From: Parapedobacter soli
GTDB lineage: Bacteria > Bacteroidota > Bacteroidia > Sphingobacteriales > Sphingobacteriaceae
Reading direction: 5' to 3'
Assembly: GCF_025460835.1 (NCBI RefSeq)
Contig: NZ_JAMXAY010000004.1
Span: 62,001 to 126,000, forward strand
Length of the DNA: 64,000 nucleotides
The stretch's first letter is position 1. Each line of letters opens with the position of its first letter. Below, piece after piece: positions 40,569-49,908 of the stretch. The translations under genes and the position numbers were made by a program. The notes beneath the pieces are model-generated. The model was not told where the DNA came from, ran no database searches, and saw only the letters and a list, made by a program, of their open reading frames with translations.

Positions 40569-41774
40569 TTAATAGTTGCTTTGATTGTTTCGGAGTTCCT
40601 CGGGGTCAATCAGGTAAACGAGCGTGTTGTACTTTATCTTGGCCTTGTTCTGGCGGATGACCCTGCTTACGGCGGTACTTGTCGATTGGAACATCTTCTG
40701 CAGCATGCTCATGACCAGCTGGCTGTTGTTCTCGGCCGCCTGCTGGAGGGAGATTCCCTGACCGGCACCGCCGCCGAGGTCACGTGTGAACTCCCTGAAG
40801 GCCGAGGCGGGAACGTAAAGCCCCGGCAATCCGTCATGGTCATAGACCTCCAACGTTACCGGGAGGATATGCTGCCCGTTCATGATGGAAGTGACCGTGA
40901 GGTTGACGCGCTGTCCGGTAAAGCCGGAAACCTGTGCGTAGATATAGGTTCCCTTTTTAATAAGGAAGCGCCCGGCCATCATGTCGTCAAGCAGGCGGAT
41001 GCGGAGCCTTGATCCGGCGTATCCCTTTATATCCTGATCGACGATGGCCGTGATGGGAGTTTCTTCGTTTTCGGGCTTTACCGTGTTGAATACCGCGGCC
41101 GGGCCGGATACTTTGGTGACATCGAGTTTGCTGGCCATGGCTTCCCGCTCCTGCTGGGCGTGCAGCTCGGCCTGCCTGATGCGTTCCTGTTCGGCACGGT
41201 ATTCGGGATCGTTCGCTTTCGCCATGCTGTCGACCATTTCCATCTGCTGCCGGAAGAGTTCCATGGGGTCGGGCTGATCGGCCCGGACAGGTGTTCCGGG
41301 CTTCTGGGAGGAGGGTTGGCCTACGGCAGCGAGCGCTTCCTGCAACGCTTTTTCGTGGGGATCGCCCGAAACCGCGGGCAGTTGCGGGTCTGCCGCAGAG
41401 GGAGGTTCCCCGGTTAGCGGACTGCCGTATCGTGCTTTCATGGCACGGTCGATGGAGTCCAGCATACGGCGCTCCTGTTCGTTATAAAGGGTATTGGGGA
41501 CTTCGGTTTCCACCTGCTCTTCCCCGATATGCCCGATGGCGGTATAACCGTCGCCCTGCCGGTACTGGTCACGGTAGGCTTCCAGTTTGTCGGACAGGGT
41601 GCGGCTCCGCACCTGTTCGGATACCCCGGCCAGATCGGTTTGCAGGGATTCCCTGCCCGCGTGCGGGGTCCGTTCCTTACCGAAGCTGCTCTTGTATATG
41701 TAAAAGAATATGCAGAGGAATGGTAACACGATGAGCGGTATGACGTACCGCGGTTTTCTGAAATCTATGGTCAT
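40569..41774 (-). CDS. traM: Conjugative transposon protein TraM (VirB10-like)
   Basis: A 401-residue protein with a short cytoplasmic start, one membrane helix (YVIPLIVLPFLCIFFYIY), a long polar periplasmic linker rich in P, Q and E, and a C-terminal domain with ITAIVDQDIKGYAGSRLRIRL, FLIKKGTYIYAQVSGF and RQNKAKIKYNTLVYLIDPEEL. TraM spans the envelope like VirB10 and links the inner-membrane complex to the TraN pore. Overlaps traL by 4 bp. Confidence 0.88.
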   Translation of the reverse strand: MTIDFRKPRYVIPLIVLPFLCIFFYIYKSSFGKERTPHAGRESLQTDLAGVSEQVRSRTLSDKLEAYRDQYRQGDGYTAIGHIGEEQVETEVPNTLYNEQERRMLDSIDRAMKARYGSPLTGEPPSAADPQLPAVSGDPHEKALQEALAAVGQPSSQKPGTPVRADQPDPMELFRQQMEMVDSMAKANDPEYRAEQERIRQAELHAQQEREAMASKLDVTKVSGPAAVFNTVKPENEETPITAIVDQDIKGYAGSRLRIRLLDDMMAGRFLIKKGTYIYAQVSGFTGQRVNLTVTSIMNGQHILPVTLEVYDHDGLPGLYVPASAFREFTRDLGGGAGQGISLQQAAENNSQLVMSMLQKMFQSTSTAVSRVIRQNKAKIKYNTLVYLIDPEELRNNQSNY

Positions 41775-42199
41775 GGTTCACTGTTTTTGTTTTCGGATAT
41801 GTTTTGCTGCAAGCGCTCGTAGCGTTGCAATGCTTCGATGAGCCGGACGCTATCGGCCGTTCCGAGGCTGCCCTTTTCGATGATGGCCTGTATCTCCTGC
41901 TGTATTCCGGAAATCTCCCGTAGCGTTCCGTATGTGCGCACAATCCCACCGATGGAACGGCCCGCGCTGCTTGGCGGAGGCTGTGGAAGGGCCGCCAACC
42001 CCGGTGGCGGACCCGGGCGCATGACGGTAAAGGCGACGATACCTGAAACCAGGATGCAGGCGAGCATGGCGGCAAGGGCATGCAGGGGGTGCCGCTCTAC
42101 CCATAATCGGAAGCCGTTGCCCAACTGTTGGATACCGAGGCGGACGTCCCGGCCCTGACCGGCATCCGTATCGGGATTAGAAGGTGTTTTTCTGTACAT
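41771..42199 (-). CDS. TraL-like membrane protein
   Basis: A 142-residue protein: polar start, a membrane helix (HALAAMLACILVSGIVAFTVM), a proline-rich stretch and a helical end (RLIEALQRYERLQQNI). Position between traK and traM and the single-helix layout match TraL (DUF3989-like) of Bacteroides elements. Sequence conservation of this gene is generally low, so the assignment is mainly by context. Overlaps traK by 23 bp and traM by 4 bp. Confidence 0.65.
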   Translation of the reverse strand: MYRKTPSNPDTDAGQGRDVRLGIQQLGNGFRLWVERHPLHALAAMLACILVSGIVAFTVMRPGPPPGLAALPQPPPSSAGRSIGGIVRTYGTLREISGIQQEIQAIIEKGSLGTADSVRLIEALQRYERLQQNISENKNSEP

Positions 42200-42797
42200 G
42201 TCGGATATCTTTGTTTTCGAGTGTCTTCCATCCCGTAATCAGTACGGCATGGGGGTTGTTTTCAGAGCGGATTTCGAGGTCGTTGAGGTAGCCTTCGGTA
42301 ACCAGCGAGCGCATGATGGCGGAGCTGCGGCGATCGATTTTCTGTGTTCCGTAGTAGCGGAAGTAGCGTTTGGACATATCGATGAGGATGCTGTCGGTGC
42401 GGATGGTCAGTACGGCACTGGAGGAAAGGATGGAATTGAAAAAACCCTTTTCCTTGAGGTTGTTGTACTGGAGGGCACCGCTCTCATCGATCAGGTACAT
42501 CGCCTGCCTCATCTGGTATTCGATGAACTTGTCGTCGGGTGTCAATGAGAAAAAAAGGCGATGGAAACGGCCCACATGCGAGCGGTATTCGGCTTCGCGG
42601 TTCATCTGCACATCGGTCTGCCTTGCGGGCATAGGGACGTTTGCGGCGTCCATGATATAGATGCTTTTCCGTGCGTCCACCACCTGCCTATAGGCAAAGA
42701 AGGATACGCCCAGCACCATCAGCACTGCGGCGATGAGGCTGCCCGCCGAGAGGAACGTAGCGAGTTTCACTTTGGTTTCTATGTTCTTGATGATCAT
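42177..42797 (-). CDS. traK: Conjugative transposon protein TraK (VirB8-like)
   Basis: A 206-residue inner-membrane protein with one helix (ATFLSAGSLIAAVLMVLGVSFF), then the TraK pattern: ANVPMPARQTDVQMNREAEY, HVGRFHRLFFSLTPDD, MYLIDESGALQYNNLKEKGF and LNDLEIRSENNPHAVLI. TraK is the VirB8-like scaffold of the transfer channel. It lies 9 bp after traJ. Confidence 0.9.
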   Translation of the reverse strand: MIIKNIETKVKLATFLSAGSLIAAVLMVLGVSFFAYRQVVDARKSIYIMDAANVPMPARQTDVQMNREAEYRSHVGRFHRLFFSLTPDDKFIEYQMRQAMYLIDESGALQYNNLKEKGFFNSILSSSAVLTIRTDSILIDMSKRYFRYYGTQKIDRRSSAIMRSLVTEGYLNDLEIRSENNPHAVLITGWKTLENKDIRHVQKNTF

Positions 42798-42806
42798 GTG
42801 TGTTTT

Positions 42807-43952
42807 CTATTTTTTGATTCCCCTTGTCAATACCCTGCCGAGCATGCGCGACATGCCCGAAGCCCCCCTGCCCATGGTGGATGCTGCCGATGAGATACCG
42901 GAGGTCGAGATAATCCATGTGGAGATGCTGGGGACGGTGAGCATGGTCAGCGCACCGATGATGAACGTGCCGATGACCATGCCGAATGACAGGATTCCAT
43001 TGCCGGCGAACCAGCTTAGTTTTTCGATGTCCGGGCCTGCCGTTCCGACCAGTTCCTGATAGCGGGTGATTTCGGCTTCCATGGCGTATTGCTGGAAAAG
43101 CGAGGATACGTACAGGACAAGGTAGGCGATGCCGGAATACAGGTTTACCGATATGAAGCGGGCTATCCAAGTGCTGAAGGAATCGCGGAAAGCGGGCAGG
43201 ATGCTTGCTGCTACCGAGAAGGGGCCAAGGATGATGAGTACCGTCGAGAAGATGATCTGGATGATGAAGATGACGTATACGCAGATCCTCAGCAGCCATA
43301 CGGCAAGGGTTTCGAGGAGGGATGTCATCAGGAGCTGCCAGCTGACCTTGAGCCGGTTGCTCATTTCCACGATGGGGTTCCATACCGCGGCGAATCCCTC
43401 CTTTACCGAAGACTTGACGGACTCCCAGGACTTTTCGTACCACGTATCGGCTTCGATCCTTGCGGTTTCCGTCTCAGCCTCCACGGTGAGCAATTGGTCG
43501 GTGATGTCCACCATGAGTTTGGCCCGCTGTAGGCGGAGGTTGTTGACCTCGGTCTGGCTTCCATCGAACAGGGCCTCGGTCTTTGCCGATACGATGTCGG
43601 TGGGATACGCCACCACGCGCGTGAAGATGGGCCACCAGAGGATGACCATGACCAGCCCGAATGGCCGGAGCAGGGGCATGATTTCCAGCTGCTTATCACC
43701 CGCCATCATCTCGTAGATCTTGATGGCGAAAAAGATGAGCATAAAGATGGCGCTGAGCGCCTGTGCATCGGCAATGAAGGCATCGTAGTGTGTCCAGATG
43801 GTATTCTTCATCTGCCTGAGGAAGTGCATCATGCCTTCCTCGTAGACGCCGTTCCCCTGTAGGAAGTTGAAGGTATCCTTAAAGGAGTCCGGCACGCTGA
43901 CGGGCTGCCCCTGCAACCCGAAGCTGCCCGTTAGTAGATTCGTAAGGTTCAT
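42807..43952 (-). CDS. traJ: Conjugative transposon protein TraJ (VirB6-like)
   Basis: A 381-residue polytopic protein (ATG at 43952). Characteristic segments are FNFLQGNGVYEEGMMHFLRQ, FFAIKIYEMMAGDKQLEIMP, LRPFGLVMVILWWP and a cluster of helices toward the end (LLRICVYVIFIIQIIFSTVLI). TraJ is the VirB6-like inner-membrane channel subunit. The open frame upstream of 43952 is only a shadow of the DUF5045 gene. Confidence 0.9.
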   Translation of the reverse strand: MNLTNLLTGSFGLQGQPVSVPDSFKDTFNFLQGNGVYEEGMMHFLRQMKNTIWTHYDAFIADAQALSAIFMLIFFAIKIYEMMAGDKQLEIMPLLRPFGLVMVILWWPIFTRVVAYPTDIVSAKTEALFDGSQTEVNNLRLQRAKLMVDITDQLLTVEAETETARIEADTWYEKSWESVKSSVKEGFAAVWNPIVEMSNRLKVSWQLLMTSLLETLAVWLLRICVYVIFIIQIIFSTVLIILGPFSVAASILPAFRDSFSTWIARFISVNLYSGIAYLVLYVSSLFQQYAMEAEITRYQELVGTAGPDIEKLSWFAGNGILSFGMVIGTFIIGALTMLTVPSISTWIISTSGISSAASTMGRGASGMSRMLGRVLTRGIKK

Positions 43953-43963
43953 TTTGCTTGTTT

Positions 43964-44758
43964 TTAAAGTTTCGATTTCCGGAGGACGTCGTCGGCAATC
44001 CGTATGTCCGACCTGCCCGGTATAACGCTGACGGACTGTGGGAATCCGCGGATCTCCCGGTTGGCCCGCGCCAGTTTGAGGTACAGGCCGGCACGCTGCT
44101 TCTTTGCTTCCCATATCGATCGGAGCTGGCGGTATTCGCCGAGCATGCGGTGGTAGGCCATGATGCGCGAGCCGCGGTCGATATCGGCGGTTCTTGCCCC
44201 TGCCAGCCGTTCAGCCAGTGCCGTGGATTCCTCAAGGTACCACTCCAGTGCGCCTGTACGGGTAAGGTAATCCCGTACTTCGGCGGTGCTGCCGTCGAGG
44301 GCATCGCCCCCCTGTCCCCCGGTGAGTGGCCGGAACTCGTTGCTGTAATAGAGCAGCCAGAGCGGATCGGCCGCGGATACGGCACCTGCATGGTTCGCCA
44401 GTTCGGTGACGGCGGTACGGCGTAGGGTATCCGCATGTTTTTTGTAGGCTTCCTCGGTGCTCTTCATGGCGGACACGAGCAGCAGCCGGAGTGTCTGCGG
44501 ACCTGACAGGCTGAGGGGACGCCTGTCGGTCCGGGGGTAACGGGGATGCAACGCCCATGTGATCCAATACTGGTAATTGAGGCTTAGGAAGCCTCTTTTT
44601 GGGGTGAATTTATCGCGGTCCCACTGTTTGAAGACCATGCGTTCCTGCTGGTTGACGATATGTTTGTCGGTCTGGTATTTGACGGTCTGTGCCGACGCTT
44701 CCGTCAGGAGCAGCAGGCAGAGCAGTGGCCATATGAAAAGGTGCATGTTCATGGTCAA
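43964..44758 (-). CDS. DUF5045 family conjugal transfer protein
   Basis: A 264-residue exported protein. After the signal peptide (FIWPLLCLLLLTEASA) comes KYQTDKHIVNQQERMVF, GFLSLNYQYWITWALHP and DRGSRIMAYHRMLGEYRQL, which I recognise as DUF5045 of Bacteroidota conjugative elements. It probably sits in the periplasm as a helical component. The start overlaps the preceding gene's stop by 4 bp. Confidence 0.75.
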   Translation of the reverse strand: MTMNMHLFIWPLLCLLLLTEASAQTVKYQTDKHIVNQQERMVFKQWDRDKFTPKRGFLSLNYQYWITWALHPRYPRTDRRPLSLSGPQTLRLLLVSAMKSTEEAYKKHADTLRRTAVTELANHAGAVSAADPLWLLYYSNEFRPLTGGQGGDALDGSTAEVRDYLTRTGALEWYLEESTALAERLAGARTADIDRGSRIMAYHRMLGEYRQLRSIWEAKKQRAGLYLKLARANREIRGFPQSVSVIPGRSDIRIADDVLRKSKL

Positions 44759-45444
44759 TTGTCATTTAGTGAATTGATGTTGAAGATGATGCCGTCCACC
44801 AAGCGTTTGTCCCGGTTGACGAACTGGCCGTAAGGGTTGAGCGTACGGAATATCCCCTTGAATTTTGCGAGGTACATGGATCGGTGCATGCTATATGCGA
44901 GTGAGCGCATGACACGGAGTTCGAGGACGATTTTGCGTAGCAGGGCATCGCACTTTCCGTAGTCCATCAGTACGTTCTGCCCCTCTTTGAGTACGAAATC
45001 GGAAACTTCCGCCACGAGCGCCACCCCACGGTCCTTCATCTGCCGGGCAACGCCTTCGGCAAATAGCAGCAGATGGGGTGCATCCCTTGCCGTCTGTACC
45101 ATTCCGTTGCATTCGCGGATGATCTCGCTGCTAATACGGCCGATCTGCTGGACGGTCAGCCCGGATTTCAGGGCTTGGTCGACTTCGGTAAGGGAGCGAT
45201 AGATCATATCCTGTACAGCGACCACGGCGCTTACATTGATATTGATGTCATCCAGACGCTCCCTGATGGTCTTCAGGTAGCTGTTGTGGGCAATCTCGGC
45301 AGTAGAGCGGACAGCGGCGTTCGCGCCCACGATGGCTAGGTGCTTGCTGTCGTAGATGATGGTAACGTAACTCTGCGCATTGGCAAAAGACGTTCCCAGC
45401 ACGTTCATTGCCAGTAGCAGCAGGGCTGTCTTCATGGTGTTCAT
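44755..45444 (-). CDS. Tandem transfer paralogue 3 (periplasmic helical protein, 229 aa)
   Basis: Signal peptide MNTMKTALLLLAMNVLGTSFANA, then a helical protein with ERLDDININVSAVVAVQDMIY, LLLFAEGVARQMKDRGVAL, YGKCDALLRKIVLELRVMRSL, MHRSMYLAKFKG and the end LNPYGQFVNRDKRLVDGI. It clearly resembles the two preceding genes. It overlaps both neighbours by 4 bp. In CTnDOT-type operons this place between traG and traJ holds traI (DUF4141), which I do not see here. Confidence 0.75.
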   Translation of the reverse strand: MNTMKTALLLLAMNVLGTSFANAQSYVTIIYDSKHLAIVGANAAVRSTAEIAHNSYLKTIRERLDDININVSAVVAVQDMIYRSLTEVDQALKSGLTVQQIGRISSEIIRECNGMVQTARDAPHLLLFAEGVARQMKDRGVALVAEVSDFVLKEGQNVLMDYGKCDALLRKIVLELRVMRSLAYSMHRSMYLAKFKGIFRTLNPYGQFVNRDKRLVDGIIFNINSLNDN

Positions 45445-46103
45445 CGGCGGGTCTGTTTGAGTTTGTCTAGGATGTTGTCTACCAGCTGGTGGTCACGGTT
45501 GACGTATCCTCCGAAAGGATTCATGGATGGGTTTTCGTGACTCCGGCCAGCATGGTACATACTGGCCGCAAGTCCCCGTGAAGTCCCGGCAATCAGCCGG
45601 AGTTCCGTCAGCACGTGGCCGAACAGGAGCCTTCGGTCGGATGCCTTCATCTGGTTGACGTCACGGATACTGATGGCCAGCGCGTAGAGGTAGCGGCTGA
45701 GCCGGTATGCCCTGTCGGCCAGATCGGCCTCCGCCCCGTATGCCAGGGATATGAGCAGCGGGTCCTGCCCTGCCAACCTGACGATGGATGCCTGCTGTTC
45801 GACGATTTCCCGTATAATCGGCGCGGCCTGCAAACCGATCCGGGTCGCATCGATGGCGAGCCCGATGGTGTGGAACCGGCTTTGCAGCGTGCGGTACTTT
45901 TGTTTAAGCGCATCCATTTTCGAGCGGTTGACTTCTTCGTTTGCCGAGGCAACGGCCTGCCTGTTCCGGGCGGTTGTCTGCCGTTCGTACTCGTCTTTGC
46001 TATGCTGCACGAGCTGGTGCAGCAGTTCGACGTTCAGCTGGGCGTAGCCACCCTTGGATATCCCTGTCAAAAAGAGAAAGGCAATGAAAATAAAGGCTCT
46101 CAT
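45441..46103 (-). CDS. Tandem transfer paralogue 2 (periplasmic helical protein, 220 aa)
   Basis: Starts MRAFIFIAFLFLTGISKG (ATG at 46103 overlapping the preceding stop as ATGA). The end, MNPFGGYVNRDHQLVDNIL, and the segments DPLLISLAYGAEADLADRAY and LFGHVLTELRLIAGTSRGL match the neighbours. It is the most divergent of the three and lacks the central RGQLAV-type region. Exported and helical; function unknown. Confidence 0.75.
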   Translation of the reverse strand: MRAFIFIAFLFLTGISKGGYAQLNVELLHQLVQHSKDEYERQTTARNRQAVASANEEVNRSKMDALKQKYRTLQSRFHTIGLAIDATRIGLQAAPIIREIVEQQASIVRLAGQDPLLISLAYGAEADLADRAYRLSRYLYALAISIRDVNQMKASDRRLLFGHVLTELRLIAGTSRGLAASMYHAGRSHENPSMNPFGGYVNRDHQLVDNILDKLKQTRR

Positions 46104-46762
46104 TGCTTTAGGTATTTGGCGTTCCTGACGATGTCGTCGGCAATGCGTTTGTCGATGTTGATGAAGCCCGCATAGGGGTTCAGCGAATTCAGGATACCGC
46201 GCTGCTGTGCCCAATACATGGATCGGTACATGCCATAGGCCACACCCCGGAGAATGGTCAGTTCGGTGACGATCCGGTTCAGCAGCTTGGCACGCTCGCC
46301 CGAGTCCATGAGGTTATCGCGACCGCCGCGGGTGACGAAGGAGCCGACCTCGGTGGCCAGTGCCGTTGCCCTGTTTTTGAACTCCCGTGCGCCTTCCTCT
46401 GCAAAAAGAAGCAGTGCGGGGTTGCTGCGGGCGATATCCGTTGCCCTTCCCACGTCCCGGATAATGTCGGTCCCTATGTCTGCGATATCCTTTATGGCCA
46501 ACAGGTTGCGTACCGCTGAGGACACCTCGCTGAGACCTTTGTAAATCTTGTCCTGCAGGTCATTGACGATGACCAGCTGCCCGGTTACGGCAAGCTGCCC
46601 GCGCTGGATGAGCGTAAGGTTATCATTCGTGGTGTTGAGTTGGCCGTTGATGACGGCAGCATGTGCGCCGGTGGCGGCAGCCACTGCGGGGTCGATATAA
46701 ATCTGGGCATGCAGGTGTACCGAAAGGAATACCATGCCCATAAGGGTGGATAGTGTTCTCAT
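46100..46762 (-). CDS. Tandem transfer paralogue 1 (periplasmic helical protein, 220 aa)
   Basis: Signal peptide MRTLSTLMGMVFLSVHLHA; then VINGQLNTTNDNLTLIQRGQ, NDLQDKIYKGLSEVSSAV, LLLFAEEGAREFKNRATAL, ERAKLLNRIVTELTILRGVAY, MYRSMYWAQQRG and LNPYAGFINIDKRIADDI. First of three tandem related genes, 14 bp after traG. Similar proteins are labelled plasmid transfer protein in Bacteroidota, but no activity is known. Confidence 0.78.
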   Translation of the reverse strand: MRTLSTLMGMVFLSVHLHAQIYIDPAVAAATGAHAAVINGQLNTTNDNLTLIQRGQLAVTGQLVIVNDLQDKIYKGLSEVSSAVRNLLAIKDIADIGTDIIRDVGRATDIARSNPALLLFAEEGAREFKNRATALATEVGSFVTRGGRDNLMDSGERAKLLNRIVTELTILRGVAYGMYRSMYWAQQRGILNSLNPYAGFINIDKRIADDIVRNAKYLKQ

Positions 46763-46776
46763 TGCAGGAAAATCTG

Positions 46777-49281
46777 TTATGTGTTAATGGATGGATTATT
46801 TTCGGACACCAGCGGTTGGCCGGATCTGTTGACCGCCGCGACGAATGCACTTAGTTTGAGGCCGCTGGCCTGCATATCGCTGACGAAAGCTTCGAGAGCC
46901 GTCTGGTAATCACCATGTGCCCTGACGTAGGCCAGTACCGCATTTTTCTCGGGCTTCTCGGTGGTGTAGCATAGATACTGGTAAAGCGAGACTTCCACGC
47001 CGTAGACTTCCCCGGTCGATCCCCGGCGGATGTAGACCTCCTTGAACCTGCCGCGCCCGTCCTTGTTTTCAAGTTGGTTGATGGTGAAAATCTTGCGCCG
47101 CTCGGTCTCGGTGATGGAGAGCAGCTTGGCGATGGCGTCGTAGTTCTCGCGGAACTTGTTCTGGTCGAGCAGGCATATCGTGTCCGAGTTGGCGATGATA
47201 CTGTCCTTGACGATCGGGTTGCCCAGGATGTCGCCCAGCTCCTGGGTGACCACGATGACCTCGCCCCAGAACTTCCTGACGGTCTTGTAAAGGTAAAGGA
47301 TGTATCCGGCCATCAGGGGGCTGGCAATTGCCTTCCATGCCTCTTCTATGATGAGTGCCTTACGTTGCGAGGTGCGGTGGCGCATCTTCTGTAGGAAGAC
47401 GTCCATGATGATCAGGGTCACGATGGGGAACAGGGTTTTGTTCTCCTTGAGGTTGTCGATCTCGAACACGATGAAGCGTTCGGAAAACAACGAGGAGTCA
47501 GCGTCCTCGTTAAGCACGGTACCGAATTCCTCACCGGTGTGGAATTTGCGTAGCACGTAGCGGTATTCGTCAAGGTCGAAGGTGATGGCCTCCTGTTCGG
47601 TAATCTCCTGTATCCGTTCCACCGAATAGGTGTAGAAGGAGTCGAAATCAAGCCTATCGGGCCTGCGCGGGTTCTGCGGGCCGGAATCGAGCCAGAAGTA
47701 CTCGTAATAGTAGGACGAGAGGACATTGGACAGCACGGTATCCTCGATCTGGGAAAGCTGCCCCTCCGCACCTTTCCAAAGCAAGGCAATCAGGGTCTTT
47801 AGGAAATCCTTCTTTTCAAGGTTGAACTCCTTCTGCGAAATGGCAAAGGGATTCATCGAAATGGGCTTTTCCTCGGTGTAGGTGATGTATTTGCCGCCAT
47901 AGTAACTGCAAAGCCCGGAGTAGGAGTCCCCGGTGTCAACGATGACCACGTCCATGTTATAGCGGCAGTACTGTTCAACCAGCGCATTCATGAAAAAGGA
48001 TTTCCCCGACCCCGACGGCCCTAAAGTGAACCTTGACCGGTTGTTGACACGTCCGGTCCGCATGGGTAGATCCGATGGGTCGATTGCAACCGGCAGGCCC
48101 TGCCTGTCCGTGAAGCGTATCAGGAAGTCCGAGTCCTCGTCGGTCTGTAGGGATTCCTTGAAGAGGAGGCAGACAGCGGCATCGGAGGTGGTGAGGAACC
48201 AGTCGTACTTTTTGAGTTCCACGCCCCCACCCGGCAACGCTGTCCTGAACAGTTCCAACTGATTATAGGCGTTGCGCGAGGGGATGATCCCTTGCTGGAA
48301 GAGGGCAGCTTCGATGTAGTTGGCCGCTTTGCCGATCTTCCCTTCATCGGCACAGAGGACGATGTTGTAGTGGGCGTTCACGAGCAGCTGGTTCTCACGT
48401 GCCACATCCACGAGCAGCTGGTCGATGTCTTCCACGCACATCAGGTTTGCCGGATCGGGCACGCCCGAGTGCCGCTTGCGCTTGAGTTCGAGTTTATTGA
48501 GCGTTACCTGCTGCCCGGGTATTTCGATCAGCTGGTTGTAGATGATGCAGCGGTAATCGGGGACACCGTGCAGGAAGAAGAGGTTGTCCACCGGGAAATC
48601 CCGGAGGGTGCGGCCATCCTGCCGCTGCGAATAAGTACCCACTTCGCCGGGCAGGTCGATGGTGTCGGTATCGATCAGGCTGATGCTCCGCACGGCACGG
48701 TCGCCCATGCCGAGCTGGCCGTCGCCTGTGAGCAGGTTGTCCAGCACGATGTTTTCCGATGCGAAGTCCATGGACAGCACGCGGGATGCGTAGGTTTGGA
48801 TCTCCCGTTCGCTGAGTCGGTACGGCTGCAGTCCCGCCCCGTGGAGCAGGTCGGCCAGTTTCTCCATGTGTTGGCCGAAATCGGCCAATGCCCGGGGGTC
48901 GTGGACGTAGAAGGCCCCGCGTTTGACCTGCCGGGTGATGGTGAGGTAGGTGGTGATGGCTGTATACTCCCTGCCGTGGAAGTGCTCGTTGTACTTCTGC
49001 CCGAGGAATTCGGTTGCCGCAGCCGCCTGATAGGTTTTCCGGGAGAAGATATCCTGTTTCTGGATGATGTATCCTTCCCCGAGTATCTTGATCAGGTTGA
49101 GCAGTACGCCGTGGTAGGCGGTGTAGGGTTCCGGGTCGGCCCCGTACTGCATGACGGGGTTGCGGATGTGGAATACAGCGGAGAAGTCGCCCCGTTCGCC
49201 ATAGAGCAGGGCTTCCCCCCGATAGTGGTCTATGCCTGCGTAGGGCATGCGGAATGCCGTCTTAGGGTGATGTGTCTGCAT
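46777..49281 (-). CDS. traG: Conjugation ATPase TraG (VirB4-like)
   Basis: An 834-residue cytoplasmic ATPase (ATG at 49281). Walker A is in FTLGPSGSGKSFFMNAL near residue 430; Walker B is RKALIIEEAWKAI near 650; ENLHGDYQ-type end VLAYVRAHGDYQTALEAF. The N-terminal half (FSAVFHIRNPVMQYGA, GAFYVHDPRALADFG) fits TraG of Bacteroidota. It powers channel assembly. The start overlaps traF by 20 bp. Confidence 0.93.
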   Translation of the reverse strand: MQTHHPKTAFRMPYAGIDHYRGEALLYGERGDFSAVFHIRNPVMQYGADPEPYTAYHGVLLNLIKILGEGYIIQKQDIFSRKTYQAAAATEFLGQKYNEHFHGREYTAITTYLTITRQVKRGAFYVHDPRALADFGQHMEKLADLLHGAGLQPYRLSEREIQTYASRVLSMDFASENIVLDNLLTGDGQLGMGDRAVRSISLIDTDTIDLPGEVGTYSQRQDGRTLRDFPVDNLFFLHGVPDYRCIIYNQLIEIPGQQVTLNKLELKRKRHSGVPDPANLMCVEDIDQLLVDVARENQLLVNAHYNIVLCADEGKIGKAANYIEAALFQQGIIPSRNAYNQLELFRTALPGGGVELKKYDWFLTTSDAAVCLLFKESLQTDEDSDFLIRFTDRQGLPVAIDPSDLPMRTGRVNNRSRFTLGPSGSGKSFFMNALVEQYCRYNMDVVIVDTGDSYSGLCSYYGGKYITYTEEKPISMNPFAISQKEFNLEKKDFLKTLIALLWKGAEGQLSQIEDTVLSNVLSSYYYEYFWLDSGPQNPRRPDRLDFDSFYTYSVERIQEITEQEAITFDLDEYRYVLRKFHTGEEFGTVLNEDADSSLFSERFIVFEIDNLKENKTLFPIVTLIIMDVFLQKMRHRTSQRKALIIEEAWKAIASPLMAGYILYLYKTVRKFWGEVIVVTQELGDILGNPIVKDSIIANSDTICLLDQNKFRENYDAIAKLLSITETERRKIFTINQLENKDGRGRFKEVYIRRGSTGEVYGVEVSLYQYLCYTTEKPEKNAVLAYVRAHGDYQTALEAFVSDMQASGLKLSAFVAAVNRSGQPLVSENNPSINT

Positions 49282-49561
49282 AATTCTTTTTGAGGTGTAC
49301 GGGATGGATGATCGTGCCTTTACTGCGGGTTTTGTCGTGGAGGCCGTCCTTCTGGCGATGGAAGGTGAAAGTGAGCCCACCGGCGATGGCCAGGATGGTC
49401 ACCAGCCCGCCGAGGTACATGTTGGTGAGTGCGCCGGTCAGCCCGCCGCCGACCAGGCCCATTGCCAGCGATCCGATACCCCAGCCGATGAACTTACCCT
49501 TGAACCCCCGATATACGAGGGGCTTCTGAAGCCCCTTGTATATGGAGAACCTGCGTATCAT
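49262..49561 (-). CDS. traF: Conjugative transposon protein TraF (DUF4133, VirB3-like)
   Basis: A 99-residue protein with FSIYKGLQKPLVYRGFKGK, then two membrane helices (GIGSLAMGLVGGGLTGALT, GGLVTILAIAGGLTF) and a basic tail. This is DUF4133, corresponding to VirB3. Start at 49561, sharing one base with the preceding traE stop. Confidence 0.9.
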   Translation of the reverse strand: MIRRFSIYKGLQKPLVYRGFKGKFIGWGIGSLAMGLVGGGLTGALTNMYLGGLVTILAIAGGLTFTFHRQKDGLHDKTRSKGTIIHPVHLKKNYADTSP

Positions 49562-49875
49562 CAGACGCCGAAGAAAGCCTTGATGACCACCGATACAAGG
49601 ACAAGGAAGAGGCAGGAGCCGCCCCACCCCATCAGCTCTTTATTGATATCGTTATCGCCCGAGTTCCACTTGATGTAGACCCGGACGCCGCCGATGATGC
49701 CGACAACGGCACCGATGGCCAGTGTCAGTGTCGAGACGGGGTCGACGTAGCTGGTGAGCGAGGATGTCGCGGCGTTGATACCTGTGGTACCGCCACCGGC
49801 CTGTGCGAGGGCGGATTGGACCGCGGCAAGGATAAGTACCGCGGACACGGACATTTTCTGGATTCGTGATGTCAT
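49561..49875 (-). CDS. traE: Conjugative transposon protein TraE (DUF4134), copy 1
   Basis: A 104-residue protein with signal peptide (MSVSAVLILAAVQSALA), then STLTLAIGAVVGIIGGVRVYI and CLFLVLVSVVIKAFFGV, the two helices of DUF4134; KWNSGDNDINKELMGWGGS is the conserved link. It is thought to be the pilin-like VirB2 equivalent. A second copy lies upstream at 49909-50232. Confidence 0.9.
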   Translation of the reverse strand: MTSRIQKMSVSAVLILAAVQSALAQAGGGTTGINAATSSLTSYVDPVSTLTLAIGAVVGIIGGVRVYIKWNSGDNDINKELMGWGGSCLFLVLVSVVIKAFFGV

Positions 49876-49908
49876 TGGATGAAAATTAGATGGTTGTAAA
49901 AATTCAGT

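Noticed and set aside
48292..49293. 333-codon plus-strand frame opposite traG
   Set aside because: Long only because GC-rich DNA lacks stops on the antisense strand of traG; no start signals or recognisable sequence.
49518..49536. Perfect palindrome AGGGGCTTCTGAAGCCCCT
   Set aside because: It lies in the coding sequence of TraF and is explained by the conserved peptide KGLQKPL, so no separate role is needed.
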